Source: Agapetus fuscipes (Eukaryota; Arthropoda; Insecta; Trichoptera; Glossosomatidae). From it: DNA of 64,000 nucleotides. The DNA lies in NCBI GenBank assembly GCA_951799405.1, contig OX637361.1:10142170-10206169 (forward strand), given 5' to 3'. The number at the start of each line of letters is the position of its first letter. Positions within the stretch are counted from its first letter, which is position 1. Positions 10,701-21,149 of the stretch are shown here, in pieces. The notes below the pieces were generated by a model, which saw only the letters and a list, made by a program, of their open reading frames with translations, was not told where the DNA came from and did no database searches. Made by a program: the position numbers and the translations under genes.

Positions 10701-11755
10701 TTGTAAAAACGAAAACTTTGGCTAGAAATTATTTTTTTTGGTTAGGGATGAATACAGAAATTGAGAAAACAGTGAGAGAATGTACACAATGTGCAAGAAA
10801 TATGGGATCTCCAGATAAAGTCGAGTTGAAAAGTTGGCCGGTAGAACAACATATTTGGAAAAGGATACATTTAGATTTTTTCGGGCCGCTAGCAGGAAAG
10901 TATTTTTTAGTCGTAGTAGACGCAGCATCAAATTGGATAGATGCTGTAAAAGTTGATAAAATTGATGCAAGGCATACAATTAGAGAGTTGAAGAGAATAT
11001 TTTCAGTGTTAGGTATTCCAAGTTGCATTGTAACGGATAATGGTACGGCATTTACATCAGTAGATTTTCAAAGGTTTTGCAAAAATTTAAATATTAAGCA
11101 TTTAACTTCAGCAGTAAATCACCCAGCGTCAAACGGTTTGGCGGAGAATACGGTAAAAACAACAAAAAGTTTTTTAAAAAAAATTATGAAAAATGGTATG
11201 TTTCCTAACGATTATGAAGATAAGCTTTTGGAATTTTTAGTAGATCATAGAAATGCACCATCATTAGCAACAGGGATGGAGCCGAGCGTGCTTATGATAG
11301 GTAGAAAAATAAGATCCATTTTTGATACAGTAGTGCCTGGGGAGAAATCATTTAAAAAGACGGGGAGAAAGGTATGTGTTTTTAAAAAGAGAAATCAGGA
11401 AAATCAACAAAGGAATTACAGGGGAAGAAAGATTAAAGGACTATTCAGAATTGGACAAAAGGTAATGACTAAGGATTTCAGAAATGTAGGGAAGTGGGTT
11501 CCATGCATTATATTTAAAACATTGGGAAACAGGATTTACTTGGTAAAAGCTGGAAATCAGATTTGGAAAAGACATCATGATCAGATTTCCGGAAGAAAGG
11601 TGTCTTGGGAGGATGAGTCTGACAATGACCTGGGGTTGGGTCAGCTGTTGGATGAGGCAGGACAGATCTCTAATGACTCGGGTGTTTCCAGGTTCCAACC
11701 ATGGTCGGAGCGCCTGCGTCCGAGGGGGGAGAACCGCCTGCGGTACCCAAGATGA
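7769..11755 (+). CDS. Gypsy gag-pol polyprotein
   Basis: A single 1328-residue frame starts at the ATG at 7769; ten in-frame codons lie upstream without ATG. The order is a gag region, two CCHC zinc knuckles (near residues 232 and 257, 'CFNCGKFGH' and 'CFKCNKSGH'), and an aspartic protease ('LDTGSG', ~303). The reverse transcriptase has the catalytic 'FMDD' (~592), followed by RNase H ('TDASDQG', ~738). The integrase has an HHCC zinc site ('HKSH…CTQC', ~970-1010) and a DD-E core ('HLDFFG', 'VTDNG', 'NGLAE'). Gag and pol are fused in one frame with no frameshift, unlike many Gypsy elements. All catalytic residues looked for are present, so the protein could be active. Confidence 0.95.
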   Translation: MEGTLRSLSPFCHRTGDWDVFRLRLDQVLILYDEKFLTEERRRAVLLSSLTRETFQTVSDLCFPKKISEAKFEELIDIIGGHCGVKKNIFEYRESFYSCKQLETESIKDYIARLKKIAVDCKFEDRLEANLKDIFLIGIRQNKIKQRIFLKATELKLSECVELARTMEHLCGQNNSESINLMSSCNSRDSTETRKSRDRQRNSEIKRNNSNDSKKSIFRHASISSDRNNNYKCFNCGKFGHKQNACKFLNKNNNNIKCFKCNKSGHYANKCKFRRINTIMAINEMDGPIFLNVKVNDTDLKMILDTGSGVTIIPWHIFNEHFSNIKLEHCDLKLSSYDGTQLQVKGRKYMRVEYQGSKEYIEIIVVYKGSSSLLGRNFLNTFKINSFNVSDNIYSVGNNNTNYNADFFSSMRKKYPAVFESKAGTFKNFEAEIEVIKDFKAKFVNPRPIPFNLRIRVEKEIDRMLQEGIIEKVETSEMASPIVIVKKKNDEIRICADFKNTLNPMLKKIKYPLPRVEDLINRVNGAKFYAKLDLRNAFSQIRLSEESRNLCVISSPFGLFRYKVLPFGLTTSPAIFSRALYSAIQGLDAIAFMDDLLIYGNTLQELEKATEEVIKRLERSGFSVNLQKCEFGLTEVEYLGFQISRDGVKPLQHKVEAIKNLKTPSDISEVRSFLGAINYYRIFIRDLASVLQPLYKLLEKGAKFSWTKECQLAFDKVKAILVSDRILVHYNPELPVKVITDASDQGLSAIICHQYENGLERPIAYASRTLSNTEKKYSILDKEACAIIFALKKFFQYIYGRQFILVCDNKPLVHILGEHKNIPILAANRLQRYALILQGFDYTIEYVPSKDNKADFLSRLPMSSTDNEGEDNIEIINEINIEDVEGEFLNCIAVETNLNVECIKKASRNDKVICEIKEYLKTGWPNKSKMTNGLVKWWFLREKLSESNDCLFYENRLVIPLALREDILKFIHKSHMGIVKTKTLARNYFFWLGMNTEIEKTVRECTQCARNMGSPDKVELKSWPVEQHIWKRIHLDFFGPLAGKYFLVVVDAASNWIDAVKVDKIDARHTIRELKRIFSVLGIPSCIVTDNGTAFTSVDFQRFCKNLNIKHLTSAVNHPASNGLAENTVKTTKSFLKKIMKNGMFPNDYEDKLLEFLVDHRNAPSLATGMEPSVLMIGRKIRSIFDTVVPGEKSFKKTGRKVCVFKKRNQENQQRNYRGRKIKGLFRIGQKVMTKDFRNVGKWVPCIIFKTLGNRIYLVKAGNQIWKRHHDQISGRKVSWEDESDNDLGLGQLLDEAGQISNDSGVSRFQPWSERLRPRGENRLRYPR

Positions 11756-11854
11756 AAGAAGATGAAATTGTATAAGATATAATTTTTATTGATATAATAT
11801 GTTATAATGATAAGTATGATAAGTATGATATAATGTAATGTAGATTCGTCATTT

Positions 11855-11865
11855 AGTGAGGGAGG
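11855..11865 (+). other. Polypurine tract of the Gypsy element
   Basis: 'agtgagggagg' abuts the TG of the 3' LTR, the place where plus-strand DNA priming is expected. Confidence 0.75.
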
Positions 11866-12098
11866 TGTAATGTATAATTATGATATGATTATTTAGAGTA
11901 GGTAATATCATATATAAGGTAATGTATTATTGTAATATAATATTATTAGAGATTATTATTGCTTCACTGGTCAGTCTGGTTTTGTCTCTCGCCTTGTAAA
12001 CACTGAAATGGAATAATACATCACATTGAAACCAAGACTCATCTGTTCGTCTGATTGATATCCCCCATCCACAATAAACATCCCCAAAATACATCACA
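11866..12098 (+). repeat. 3' LTR of the 7-12 kb Gypsy element
   Basis: Identical in length and, as read, in sequence to the 5' LTR. It ends ATCACA and is followed directly by SINE-A sequence. Confidence 0.93.
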
Positions 12099-12333
12099 GT
12101 TGGCAATATACACAAACATTTAAGAGTCACATTAAATGCACGCCCACAAGCAGACACATGTAAGTTCTCGCTTACAAGTGCCGCATGTGCACTTACGAAT
12201 TAAAATCTAAATCTCAAATAACCACAACCTTGCATTATTTTCCGACCTCTCTGAAACAGTGGTGACATTGGTAAAGTGAACTATTTTTTTAAGTATGGGT
12301 GGTCAGCCTCATATTAACCTATAAGTCAAGGAA
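12099..12333 (-). repeat. SINE-A copy, split by the Gypsy element
   Basis: This is the body of a SINE-A copy ending in 'aacctataagtcaaggaa', a terminus shared by many copies in the window. Its tail-side end lies at 7050-7063, on the other side of the Gypsy insertion. Confidence 0.8.
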
Positions 12334-12715
12334 TCATACTATGCTTTAATGCCGTAAGCTACTTTCAAGTCCATTATATTAATTGTCAATGCTCTGGCCA
12401 CTTGAAGTGAAATGGACGGATTTTTCAGGTCTCTTTGTGGTTTTCCACCGTTTTTCTCTTTTCTAACTGCTGTAGGTTTATTTACCACAAAGCCTTTTGT
12501 TTGTAAACGTTTTCCCTCGGATAATGACAAAGGCTTGCATCCGTCCTGTTCCTGCCTGTATCTGCGCATAATCCCTGCAATGAAAGAAAAACACAAAGGA
12601 TGTCTCTGGAAGGGTTGTATTATGCTGTGAGATTCTGTAGCGTTCTAGGAAAATGAAGAGAAACGGGTAGGTAATTTCTTAGAAAATAAAATGCCTATGA
12701 GTTATTCTAGCCAGT

Positions 12716-12985
12716 CTATAATCTTTAATCTAATTTGATAAGATATTTTAACATTTAAAAATTCATATAAAATGCATGCCCACAAACAGACACGTGTAAA
12801 TTACGTTTACAAATGATGAATGTGTATTTACAAATTAACTGTATCTCTGTCGACATTCCGCTAGGGGTGGCCAACGGGGTTGCCAAACCTCAAATAAACA
12901 TAAACCCTACAACTTTTACCAACCTTCTCTGAAATAGCGGCGACATTGCAGTATGGGGGGTCAGTCTCATACCCCTTGTAAAAAT
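12716..12985 (-). repeat. SINE-A copy, diverged, with an RTE-like piece
   Basis: A diverged SINE-A body. Its middle (about 12840-12885) includes 'ccgctaggggtggcc', which also occurs in the RTE-like 3' ends at 44.3 and 54.2 kb. The copy is therefore a mosaic or carries a small insertion. Confidence 0.6.
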
Positions 12986-13404
12986 TAGAGCCAATATAAA
13001 AAAAAAACAATAATTATGTCATATTTCATCAGAGGATTCAACTTTAAAAAATATAGATATTTTTTATTTCTTTCATCACACGTAATTATTTTTCTCTTAA
13101 TTAAAAATAACACCAAACAAAAGCGCTCGCCTGTATTGTGGGCAGACCCTCATTGTGACGATGGCAGTGCCTGACCCCTGGTGTTTTGTTTTTAGGGGCA
13201 CAAAGCGTCACGTCCTGCTGGGCCCCATATCAAAAGGGATCCTCTGCTTTAAGTGTGCGCTCATGCACTGTACTTGAAGGGACTTTCGCATATTAATTAG
13301 GGTTTTTATAAACTCATTTCAATGAAAATACAAGCATCGAAATATAATCCCTACCTCCAGGAAGCGCCTTTACCGTCAATACTCAATCTCATTACAATAA
13401 ACAA

Positions 13405-13930
13405 TAATGAATTATTATTAATTGATGATACGTGGTATACTAGTGCCCACCTTGATGTATGGAAGTGAAGCCTGGACGGTGAGTGAATGTGAGATTAGTA
13501 AAGTCCATACAGTAGAAATGGACTATCTAAGAAGTATGATTGGGAAAAAACGAAGTGACAGGGTGAGGAATGATTTTGTAAGAGAAGAATGTGGTGTAAG
13601 GGAAAGTGTGAAAGTGAAGATTAAAAGAAGTATGTTAAGATGGTTCGGGCACATGGAGAGAATGAGTGATGAAAGATTGACGAAGAAAGTATATGTTGCT
13701 AGAATAGATGGATGTCGTGGAAGAGGAAGGCCGAGAAAGGTATGGATGGACCAAATTTTCGAAATAGCGAATGAATGGGATATCCAGAGTCATAATAAAA
13801 GGAGAGCTTGTATGAAAAAGGTTATGGCTCTGGATGAAATGAAAGAAGTATGCAAGGATCGAAAGAAATGGCGGTTGATCTGTAATGCTGGTGGTTAAAG
13901 CTGAGGCTTTTAAATTTAAAAAATATGTGT
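13405..13930 (+). pseudogene. RTE-like LINE, reverse transcriptase C-terminal fragment
   Basis: The 158-codon frame at 13422-13898 has the motifs 'PTLMYGSEAWT', 'MLRWFGHMERM' and '[12 protein letters not shown]'. They mark the C-terminal end of reverse transcriptases in RTE-like insect LINEs. The catalytic FADD region and endonuclease are missing. A T-run at 13937 follows the stop. It is the best preserved of at least seven related tails, the others being near 19.5, 44.3, 47.9, 48.9, 51.2 and 54.2 kb. Confidence 0.85.
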
Positions 13931-14026
13931 TGTAGTTTTTTTTTTTTTTTTTTTAATTTTTTACTGTTTAATTGCTTAGAGTTTATTTGTTTTATATATT
14001 TGATTGTATTAATTGCTTGTTCTCCT

Positions 14027-14275
14027 TGACTGATAGGTTGGTATGCGGCTGACCACCCATACTGTAAAAAATGGTTCACTTTGCCAATGTCACCCCTGCT
14101 TCAGGGAAGGTCGGCAAGAGTTGCAGGGCTTATGTTCATTTGAGATTGAGTTTTTTATATTGTAGGTCCACATGCAGCATGTGTAAGCGCGAAATTATGC
14201 ATGTCTGCTTGTGGGAATGCATTTAATATGAATCTCAAATGATACATATCTTTGCAGCTTAGATTTAGATTTAGA
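14027..14275 (+). repeat. SINE-A copy
   Basis: Runs from 'aggttggtatgcggctgacc' to 'gcagcttagatttagattta', showing the (TTAGAT)-type 3' tail. It is the first of three head-to-tail copies. Confidence 0.85.
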
Positions 14276-14317
14276 TTTTAGATGACATTAATACCTGTTT
14301 CTTTTGTGTATGTTGCT

Positions 14318-14572
14318 TGATTTATAGGGTGGTATGCGGCTGACCACCCATGCTGTTGAAAATGGTTTACTTTGAAAATGTCACCCCTGTCAAATGGGAA
14401 GGTCGGCAAGAGTTGCAGGGTGTATGTCCATTTGAGACTTGGTTTCTATATTGTAGGTTCACATGCGGCATAAGCGCGAACTTGTAAGTATCTGCTTGTG
14501 AGAATGCATGTAATGTGAATCCCCAACGCTACGTATCTTTGCAACTTAGATTAGATTAGATTAGATTGCAGT
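14318..14572 (+). repeat. SINE-A copy
   Basis: Second copy in the cluster, with the tail 'cttagattagattagatt'. The tail repeat differs from the previous copy, so tails are made or edited independently. Confidence 0.85.
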
Positions 14573-14674
14573 TCCATACCAAGCTAGATAAAATGAAAAG
14601 GGACCAACGTACAAGTCAAGGAACTCATACTAATCTATAAGGCAAGGAACAAGATTTCCTGTTGACAGTGATTC

Positions 14675-14830
14675 TTTCTAGATTGGTATGAGGCTGACGA
14701 CCTGTAAAAAATGGTTCACTTCAGCCAATGTCTCCCCTGTTTCAAGAAAATTCGGAAAGGGTTGCAAGGCGTATGTTCATTTAAGATTTGGTTGTTATTT
14801 TGTGAAAGCACATACGCTGTGTTGAAAATT
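14675..14830 (+). repeat. SINE-A, 5' fragment
   Basis: Diverged 5' two thirds of the family ('ggtatgaggctgacg … aaatggttcact'). It breaks off into SINE-C-like body sequence ('taccaaaagaccggtcacaa') at about 14842-15000. Confidence 0.65.
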
Positions 14831-15287
14831 GTATTTGCCTTTACCAAAAGACCGGTCACAAAGTATCATCCAGCCTTACAGAAACTGGCTCTTGATTACA
14901 AAAATGACCAGCGACAACATGCACACAGAGGACTTTTGAGATGTGATTCACACAAAAACAGCGCTAACCAAATTAATCACCCTGAAATTTATTAGAGACA
15001 CGAGTGTCAAAAAATTAAGGGTGTGCTAAAATTGTTGATAAAAAAAGTATTATAGTACCTACTGAAAGCATTCGATTTGATATGGGAAGCTACATATGTA
15101 CATACATAGATAGAAACTCATGCTTGAGTATCCTTTGTGAATATAAAGTTACACGAAGTTGGAGCGGATTTCATACAATGGTATTGTTGCGGCGTTATTC
15201 AGAGTCATTCAAATACTTAACCATCCTTTAAGTTTTATACATATTGAAAATAACCGTCGCGAGGCAAGTACCTATGTTGAGATATGC

Positions 15288-15620
15288 AAAAACAACGCAA
15301 CTAAGCTACACATATAGTGTAACTTCTTGCCGCGTTATCCCCGAAGAGTTTCGCATGTGGCGAGTGGAACAAGTTATTTTTTACAGGCAAGGGGGCCGGC
15401 TTTACGCCAACCACTTCAGTTGAAGGGGGGGTCCCAGCTCCCGAGGGGGATGGTACTCATTTATTGTGAAGGCTGAGTAAACCTGGCCGGTATTGTATTT
15501 TGGGGTTTGAAATAAAACCGAAACGGGAAATCATTTCTGACACCCTCGGTGGGATTCGAACCCGAGCTCACGGCCTGTAAAGCAAGCACTCTACCAACTG
15601 AGCTATCAACCGGACTAGAC
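15288..15620 (-). repeat. SINE-B, near full length
   Basis: A tRNA-derived SINE. The head at 15540-15615 (minus) has an A-box 'atagctcagttggtagagtg' and a B-box 'gggttcgaatcccaccga'. The body contains 'accgaaacgggaaatcattt' and a CT/GA-rich middle. The 3' end reads 'tacactatatgtgtagctta' plus 'gttgcg'. Related copies lie at 16.4, 19.2-19.8, 21.2 and 55.4 kb. Confidence 0.88.
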
Positions 15621-16394
15621 TATGACCGGAATATGTTCCCCTATAAATTAAATACATATTAGTATGATTCATTTGGTGCGCGCTGTTTTTGTGTAAATCA
15701 CACCTCAATAACCCGCTACGAGCTTGGTCATCTTTAGCTTGTCCATGGATCATCGCTTTTGTGTACGGTAAATTCACTTTAGGTGACAGATGAACCATAG
15801 ATTTTCTGTTTGTGAATAGCACTGCATGTGTTTAGTCTACTACCATCTGTGAATAGCGGTAGAAATGTCTCTTATAGAATATGTAACATTGGAAAGCAAA
15901 CAGCTTGGACATTGTGGAATGTAAGGAGGATAATGGGGAAACATGGATTGTGGAGAAGAATGTAAACTTGGAAAAGCAATCACATTCTATGTAAGTGTAC
16001 CTACTTCCGGAAAATATGTCTGCTTTTGAAATGAATCAAAGGCTGCAATCTCGGATTTTTATTGAAATCGAAAGAAATATAAGAATACACAAGAAATGAT
16101 TTCAAAAAAAGAAAAAAATCTAGACTTCTGTCCTTCGTTCTACATGACTCAATTTTATTTCAAAATTTACAATGATAAAAATCGGCGTTTAAATACCTAC
16201 AACATATAAAACAGAATAGAGCATTTTTTAATTATATTAGAATTAAAGGAATTTAAAAAAAAAACATCATAAAAAAGATCGGCACACAACTCGTAAGCAA
16301 AGCAATACTTCAAATCAATTAACCTCCTGATTATAAGTCCGAAGCATTAACCACTAGATCACGAACCGGTCGTCTCTTCTTTTAAACGCAAAAG

Positions 16395-16712
16395 CAAAAA
16401 AAACACAACTAAGCTACACATGTAGCGTAACTTCTTCATGCGAAAGGGGATGCATGTGGCGAGTGTACCTATTTATTTTTACAGGTAAGGGGGCTGACGT
16501 TACCAACCACTTCAGTTGAAGGGGGTTTCCCAGCACCTGAGAGGGCTAGTACTCATTTCTTGTAAAGGCTGAAAAAGCCTTGCCGGTATTTTGATTTGGG
16601 TTTGAAATAAACACCGAAACAGGAAATCATTTCTTACACCCTCGGTGGGATTCAAACCCGAGTGTTCGGTATGGATTGCAAGCACTTTACCAGCTGGACT
16701 ATCGACCGGGTA
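16395..16712 (-). repeat. SINE-B, near full length
   Basis: Same architecture as the copy 1 kb upstream, with a damaged tRNA head (B-box 'ggattcaaacccg' on +). An A-run (T-run in sense) adjoins its 3' end near 16390. Confidence 0.85.
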
Positions 16713-17794
16713 ACATGTAATATAATACAGTGACATTATTATCATAAAATTACGGAAAACACACTAAAAAATTACCGTTAAATTGACCTCATTTTCCATC
16801 ACATTTCCCAGCTTATTAAGGTAAGCGCTTTCACTATATTAACCTCTTCTCTCGCCAAAAAAACCCCACTAAATTGTCTGTTGTTCATCAAGGGTATTTT
16901 CTGGCTCACAAGCGTCAGTAAATTATGGAATTTTGGCGGGAAAATATTGTATGGAAGACGAAGAGCGTGCAATGGAATATTCATGAGACGAAAATTACCT
17001 GCCCTTAGCGAGATAGGGTCAACGAAAATGCGTGTTATACTTCGTTGCGAGCTCAAGACTTTAACTTTTTTTGGTTTCATGTGTAACTTTAGGTACAGAG
17101 GCGAGCATCCCATACAGGTAAATTAAGTCAAGGAAACATATGGTTACGATTTACTTGGGTTGAATTTAATAAAACTGCGATTAAATTAATTTTACACATT
17201 TTTTTTAGGATTCACTAACATTTAGTTCACAGTTAGCTTTCGTACTATCTCAATCACGACCTTGGTACTAATCCCGCCTTCAAAGCATCGCCATCTCTAT
17301 GAATAGGTAAACAAGAGCAATTCTGGCATATGCCATGCGAAATGCCATGAAATCTCGCATGGCAAATATCATGCGAGAATCTTCTCAAGCAGAAGCTTCG
17401 AGCAAGCACTAGTACAACTATCCAAATACTTATATTTAAATACACACAAGTAAGTAACAGTATACAGACACACAATCACAAGTAAACTTACACAGACATA
17501 AAATCATACATTCGTTACAATATTGTTTTATGAATGACTATAAACCTCTGCAACTCTTGTCGACGTTTCCAAAGGTTGCATGTTAGCCATGGCCAAAGTT
17601 TATCATCTTTTACACTTTGGTTCGTCAGTCTTATAAGTACTTATTTATACGTTATTATTACGTTTATACGTTATTATATTACTAGATAATTTTACTTAAT
17701 ATATATGTTATTAAAATTAGGTGCTCTAGTGTGAGTGTGTGCATCTGGAAACCTCTCGCAAATACTAGCACTAGAATGTGAGTCTTTACCATAC

Positions 17795-18057
17795 TTTTTT
17801 TTTAAGAAATCCTGTGCGGGAGACTCCCTAGATTCTAGAGACTCTAGGGGTCTATCACACTTGTTTTAGTGCCGCAGAGGTGTACGAGCTTGGTCGTCGC
17901 TACAAAGCGCCATTGGTAAAGGTTTATGAATTTTTCAACACAGCGAAGAGCAAATCTGAAAATATAGATGGTATATTTTTTGTGCTCCGCCGGGATTCGA
18001 GCTCACAACCTTCCCATTCAGAGTCCGCAGTGTTACCACTGAGCTACGGACCGGTCA
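17795..18057 (-). repeat. SINE-C, tRNA-derived, without 5S head
   Basis: In sense orientation the tRNA-like head is 'gtccgtagctcagtggtaac' followed by a B-box with 'tcgaatcccggcggagc'. The body contains 'ggcgctttgtagcg' and ends 'cacaggatttcttaaaaaaa'. The same body and tail occur at 49486-49810, where they follow a 5S rRNA-like head. Confidence 0.82.
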
Positions 18058-18297
18058 AGTATACTAGTATCAATGCTAGTGGAATATCATAGTGCGTTAG
18101 TGATAATGGATTTCTAGTTTTTGCGACTACCCAGTGCACAAACCTATTCTTTCAGCTATTCTTTCAGTATTTTTGTAAAAATAAAGAGAAACTTTTATAA
18201 GCGAGATACTTTCAAATCATTGATCAACGTTTCGTTCATGTGCATCGTGAGCGTCATCGTCGACAATTATCTCTGCTTGTCAATTTAAAACATGATT

Positions 18298-18341
18298 AAA
18301 CGTACCAATAGTCTGAAAATGGATAGACTATTGGTACGTTT
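18298..18341. repeat. Perfect 17-bp hairpin
   Basis: The arms 'aaacgtaccaatagtct' and its reverse complement are separated by 10 bases. No poly-T or gene end adjoins it, so it is probably a remnant of a foldback repeat. Confidence 0.7.
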
Positions 18342-18365
18342 GAATTTATCGTGATTAGTAGTTTC

Positions 18366-18628
18366 TAATCTAATCTAATCTAAGCTGCAAGTATATATAT
18401 CATTTAAGATTTATATTAAATGTATTCCCACAAGCAGACATGTATAATTTCGCGCTAACACATGCCGCATGTGGACCTACATTATAAAAACCCAATCTCA
18501 AATGAACATAAACCCTGCAACTCTTGCCGTCCTTCCCTGAAACAGGGGTGACATTGGCAAAGTGAACCATTTTTTACAGTATGGGTGTTCAGCCGCATAC
18601 CAACCTAGTCAAGGAACTCTAGAATAAA
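18366..18628 (-). repeat. SINE-A copy
   Basis: Near-complete copy with a (TCTAAT)n tail on its left (3' in sense) and 'cataccaacctagtcaagga' on its right. Confidence 0.88.
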
Positions 18629-18770
18629 ACTTTTGGTCTTACTGTTTCCCTAAAAATGTATAGAAAAGAAAACAACGCCTCTAGTAAGCATTTCAACTTC
18701 TGCACAATTTTGGTAAAACGCTTTGCTTGAATATCAGCGTTAAATTTTATACTTTAGTGTGGGCATTTTA

Positions 18771-19057
18771 TGGGGCTTCCACACGCTTGCCAACCCATCA
18801 CAAGTCAAGCGCACAGTGTGTCATCTAGAACATGCTAGCTGGACAAAATTTTGTCTAATGGACTAATTTTGTCCAGCTAGCATGTTCTAGACGACACACT
18901 GTGCGCTTAGCTACAAGCCAAGTGTGCAGTGTGTCGTCTAGAACATGCTAGCTGGACAAAATTAGTCCATTAGACAAAATTTTGTCCAGCTAGCATGTTC
19001 TAGACGACACACTGTGCGCTTGACTTGTGATGGGTTGGCAAGCGTGTGGAAGCCCCA
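18771..19057. mobile_element. MITE, PIF/Harbinger-like, with nested palindromes
   Basis: The termini 'tggggcttccacacgcttgc' and its reverse complement are flanked by TTA on both sides (18768-18770 and 19058-19060). A TWA target and GGG-type ends fit the PIF/Harbinger superfamily. The 287-bp interior is made of two shorter palindromes ('tagaacatgctagctggaca' and complement) placed in tandem. The whole unit folds several ways and has no coding capacity. Confidence 0.85.
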
Positions 19058-19236
19058 TTAGAATTTATAGCTTTTCGATATTTCACAAGTAGAGAGTTAA
19101 TTCATTTTGGCGCGTCTAGCGTGTAGGTACTCAGCTAATTGCATAAAATCAGAAACTCGGATTCCGAATCGAAGCCATTAGCCTAATGAAGAGTACACCA
19201 TGCAAGTATAAAACTACGCGTTTAACCGCAAACATA

Positions 19237-19797
19237 GCGTCGCAACTAAGCTACACATATAGTGTAACTTCTGGCCGCGTTATCCCCGAAGCGAGTTGAA
19301 CCTATTTCTTTTTACAGGTAAGGAGGCCTTACGCTAACAAGAGCGTGCAATTGAATATTTATGAGACGAAAATTACCTGCCTACCTAAAAATTACCCCCA
19401 CTTCAATTGAAGTAGGGGTTTTCCAGCTCCCGAGAGGGCTGGTACTCATTTATTGTGAAGGCCGAGTAAGCCTTGCCGGTGTTTTATTTTGAGGTTGATA
19501 TACAAAGTGAGCGTAAATGAGGAAAATGAATGAACAAGGTGATGGATATGAATGAATTGAAAGAGGTTTGTGAGGATAGGAAAAAATGGAGGCAACTCTG
19601 CAGAGGCTCTGGCCACCCCTAGCGTAATGGCGACAGAGTTACAGTTGCAGTTACTGAGTAAACCTTGCCGGTATTTTATTTTGGGGTTTAAAATAAACAC
19701 CGAAACGAAAATCATTTCTGACACCCTCGGTGGGACTCGAACCCGAGCTCACTGCATGGAATGCAAGCACTCTACCAACTGAGCTATCGACCGGACT
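19237..19797 (-). repeat. SINE-B interrupted by LINE sequence
   Basis: The 3' end and middle (19237-19500) and the tRNA head side (19649-19797) of SINE-B are separated by an RTE-like tail. 'gagtaa(a/g)ccttgccggt' occurs on both sides of the insert, near 19465 and 19649. A further piece at 19343-19382 matches 16964-17002 ('tgagacgaaaattacctgcc'), so the region is a multi-step mosaic. Confidence 0.75.
19525..19648 (+). pseudogene. RTE-like LINE 3' tail
   Basis: Remnant of the codons equivalent to '[12 protein letters not shown]' at 13.8 kb, followed by 'ggccacccctagcg' and 'ggcgacagagttacagttgc'. The latter is the shared 3' untranslated end of this LINE group. Confidence 0.65.
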
Positions 19798-19994
19798 ACC
19801 ATGAATACTGAAAAAAGGTATTTTCTTCTTGTGCTCCTTCAGTGAAGATGGCAACCATCGGATCGTTTTGCACCTTCGATACTGCTGCACGAAAAAGAAA
19901 TCTTGTGCCACTGCCAAACCACTGTCTCCAGTTTTTCAACCAAGATGCTCTCTTTCGAACTTGATCTCGTCTTCCCTCAATTCTTCCCTTTGTG

Positions 19995-20236
19995 ATAAGA
20001 TGTCTATAATCTATAATATAAGTTGCAAAGATATATAACATTTGAGATTTAATTTATACGTATTCCCCCAAGCAGAACTTAAACATTCCGCATGTGTGCC
20101 TACAATATTAAACCCAATCTCAAATGAACATAAGCCCTGCAACTCTTGCCGCCCTTTCCTGAAACAGGGGTGACATTGGCAAAGTGAACCCTTTTTTACA
20201 GTATGGGTGGTCAGCCTCATACCAACGTATAAGTCA
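19995..20236 (-). repeat. SINE-A copy
   Basis: Near-complete, with a tail of the 'tctataatctataat' form that resembles the tail interrupted at 7050. Confidence 0.85.
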
Positions 20237-21149
20237 ATAAATAATGTAGGAGGCAATATTTCTCACTTCTCATTATGTGGCCGAAACATAAATTTTTGCC
20301 TTTTTACGGACATCAGGAGTTTGGCTCTGGTATTCATACGGGAAAGAACCTCGGCATTCGTGACTCGATCTATCCAGGTTTTTAAATCATATGACGGTAT
20401 GCCCACATTTCAAAGGCAGTGATTTTATTCCCTAGGCACTGTAAGACCCGGTATATTCAAGTTTACAAAATTTTAGTTAACTATTACTATTCAAAATACT
20501 CATAATGAGGCCACATAATGAGACATGACAAATATTCGCTGCTATATCTCATCAAACAGGGAAAAGTTGAGGGACCATGAACTCCAAGTCGAACGAAAAC
20601 ATCTTGATTGACTTAAGTATGTTTTTTAAAAAAAAAAATTTTTTAATTAAAACATTGTTTTATTTTCACACACAATATTGATTTTATTTGAATTAGAGGT
20701 AACAAACGTTTTCGACCTAAATGGTCATCTTCATGTAGGATTAAAATTAGGAAAACATCTTGGTTGAAGAACCTGAGATAGTGATTTGGGAGAAGCTTGT
20801 AGATCCATCTTTCGAGCAGTATATCGAAGGTATACATCGCTTCGATTATCGCCATCAATTTTTTGATAAAACGCCATTGTTGTGCCTAAACGTAACGTTT
20901 AATATACTTATAGATAGGCCAAGCATATAAAGGAATGCTAGCCAAAAACGTTGCGATAGACGGGCGGCCGTGTGCTGTATAAATGCTTTATTGATTTGCT
21001 ATCGGAGCTATGTACCATAAACCTGCCAAATATTATCCGATATACAAACAATGTTATGTATAAACATTTAACGAAGGGATGAATCATTTCATAATTTAAA
21101 TTTGTATTTACATCGATCTCTAGGGCAACACAAAGCAACTTACCTACTC

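Larger units (their letters stand above)
7064..12098 (+). mobile_element. Intact Ty3/Gypsy LTR retrotransposon
   Basis: This 5035-bp element has two 233-bp LTRs that I read as identical. A primer-binding site directly follows the 5' LTR, a purine tract precedes the 3' LTR, and a single uninterrupted gag-pol frame lies between. No env-like frame is present. Identical LTRs and an open frame imply very recent insertion. It landed in the tail of a SINE-A copy: 7050-7063 matches that family's tail and 12099-12333 is the body. The usual 4-6 bp target duplication is not visible; the flanks read 'aatc' and 'gttg', and about three bases of the expected SINE-A sequence are missing. Confidence 0.95.

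Noticed and set aside
15540..15615. tRNA gene on the minus strand
   Set aside because: The A- and B-box are present, but the sequence continues into the SINE-B body shared with other copies and the acceptor stem does not pair. The same reasoning applies to heads near 2.1, 2.7, 16.7, 19.8, 52.7, 53.0, 53.5 and 55.6 kb.
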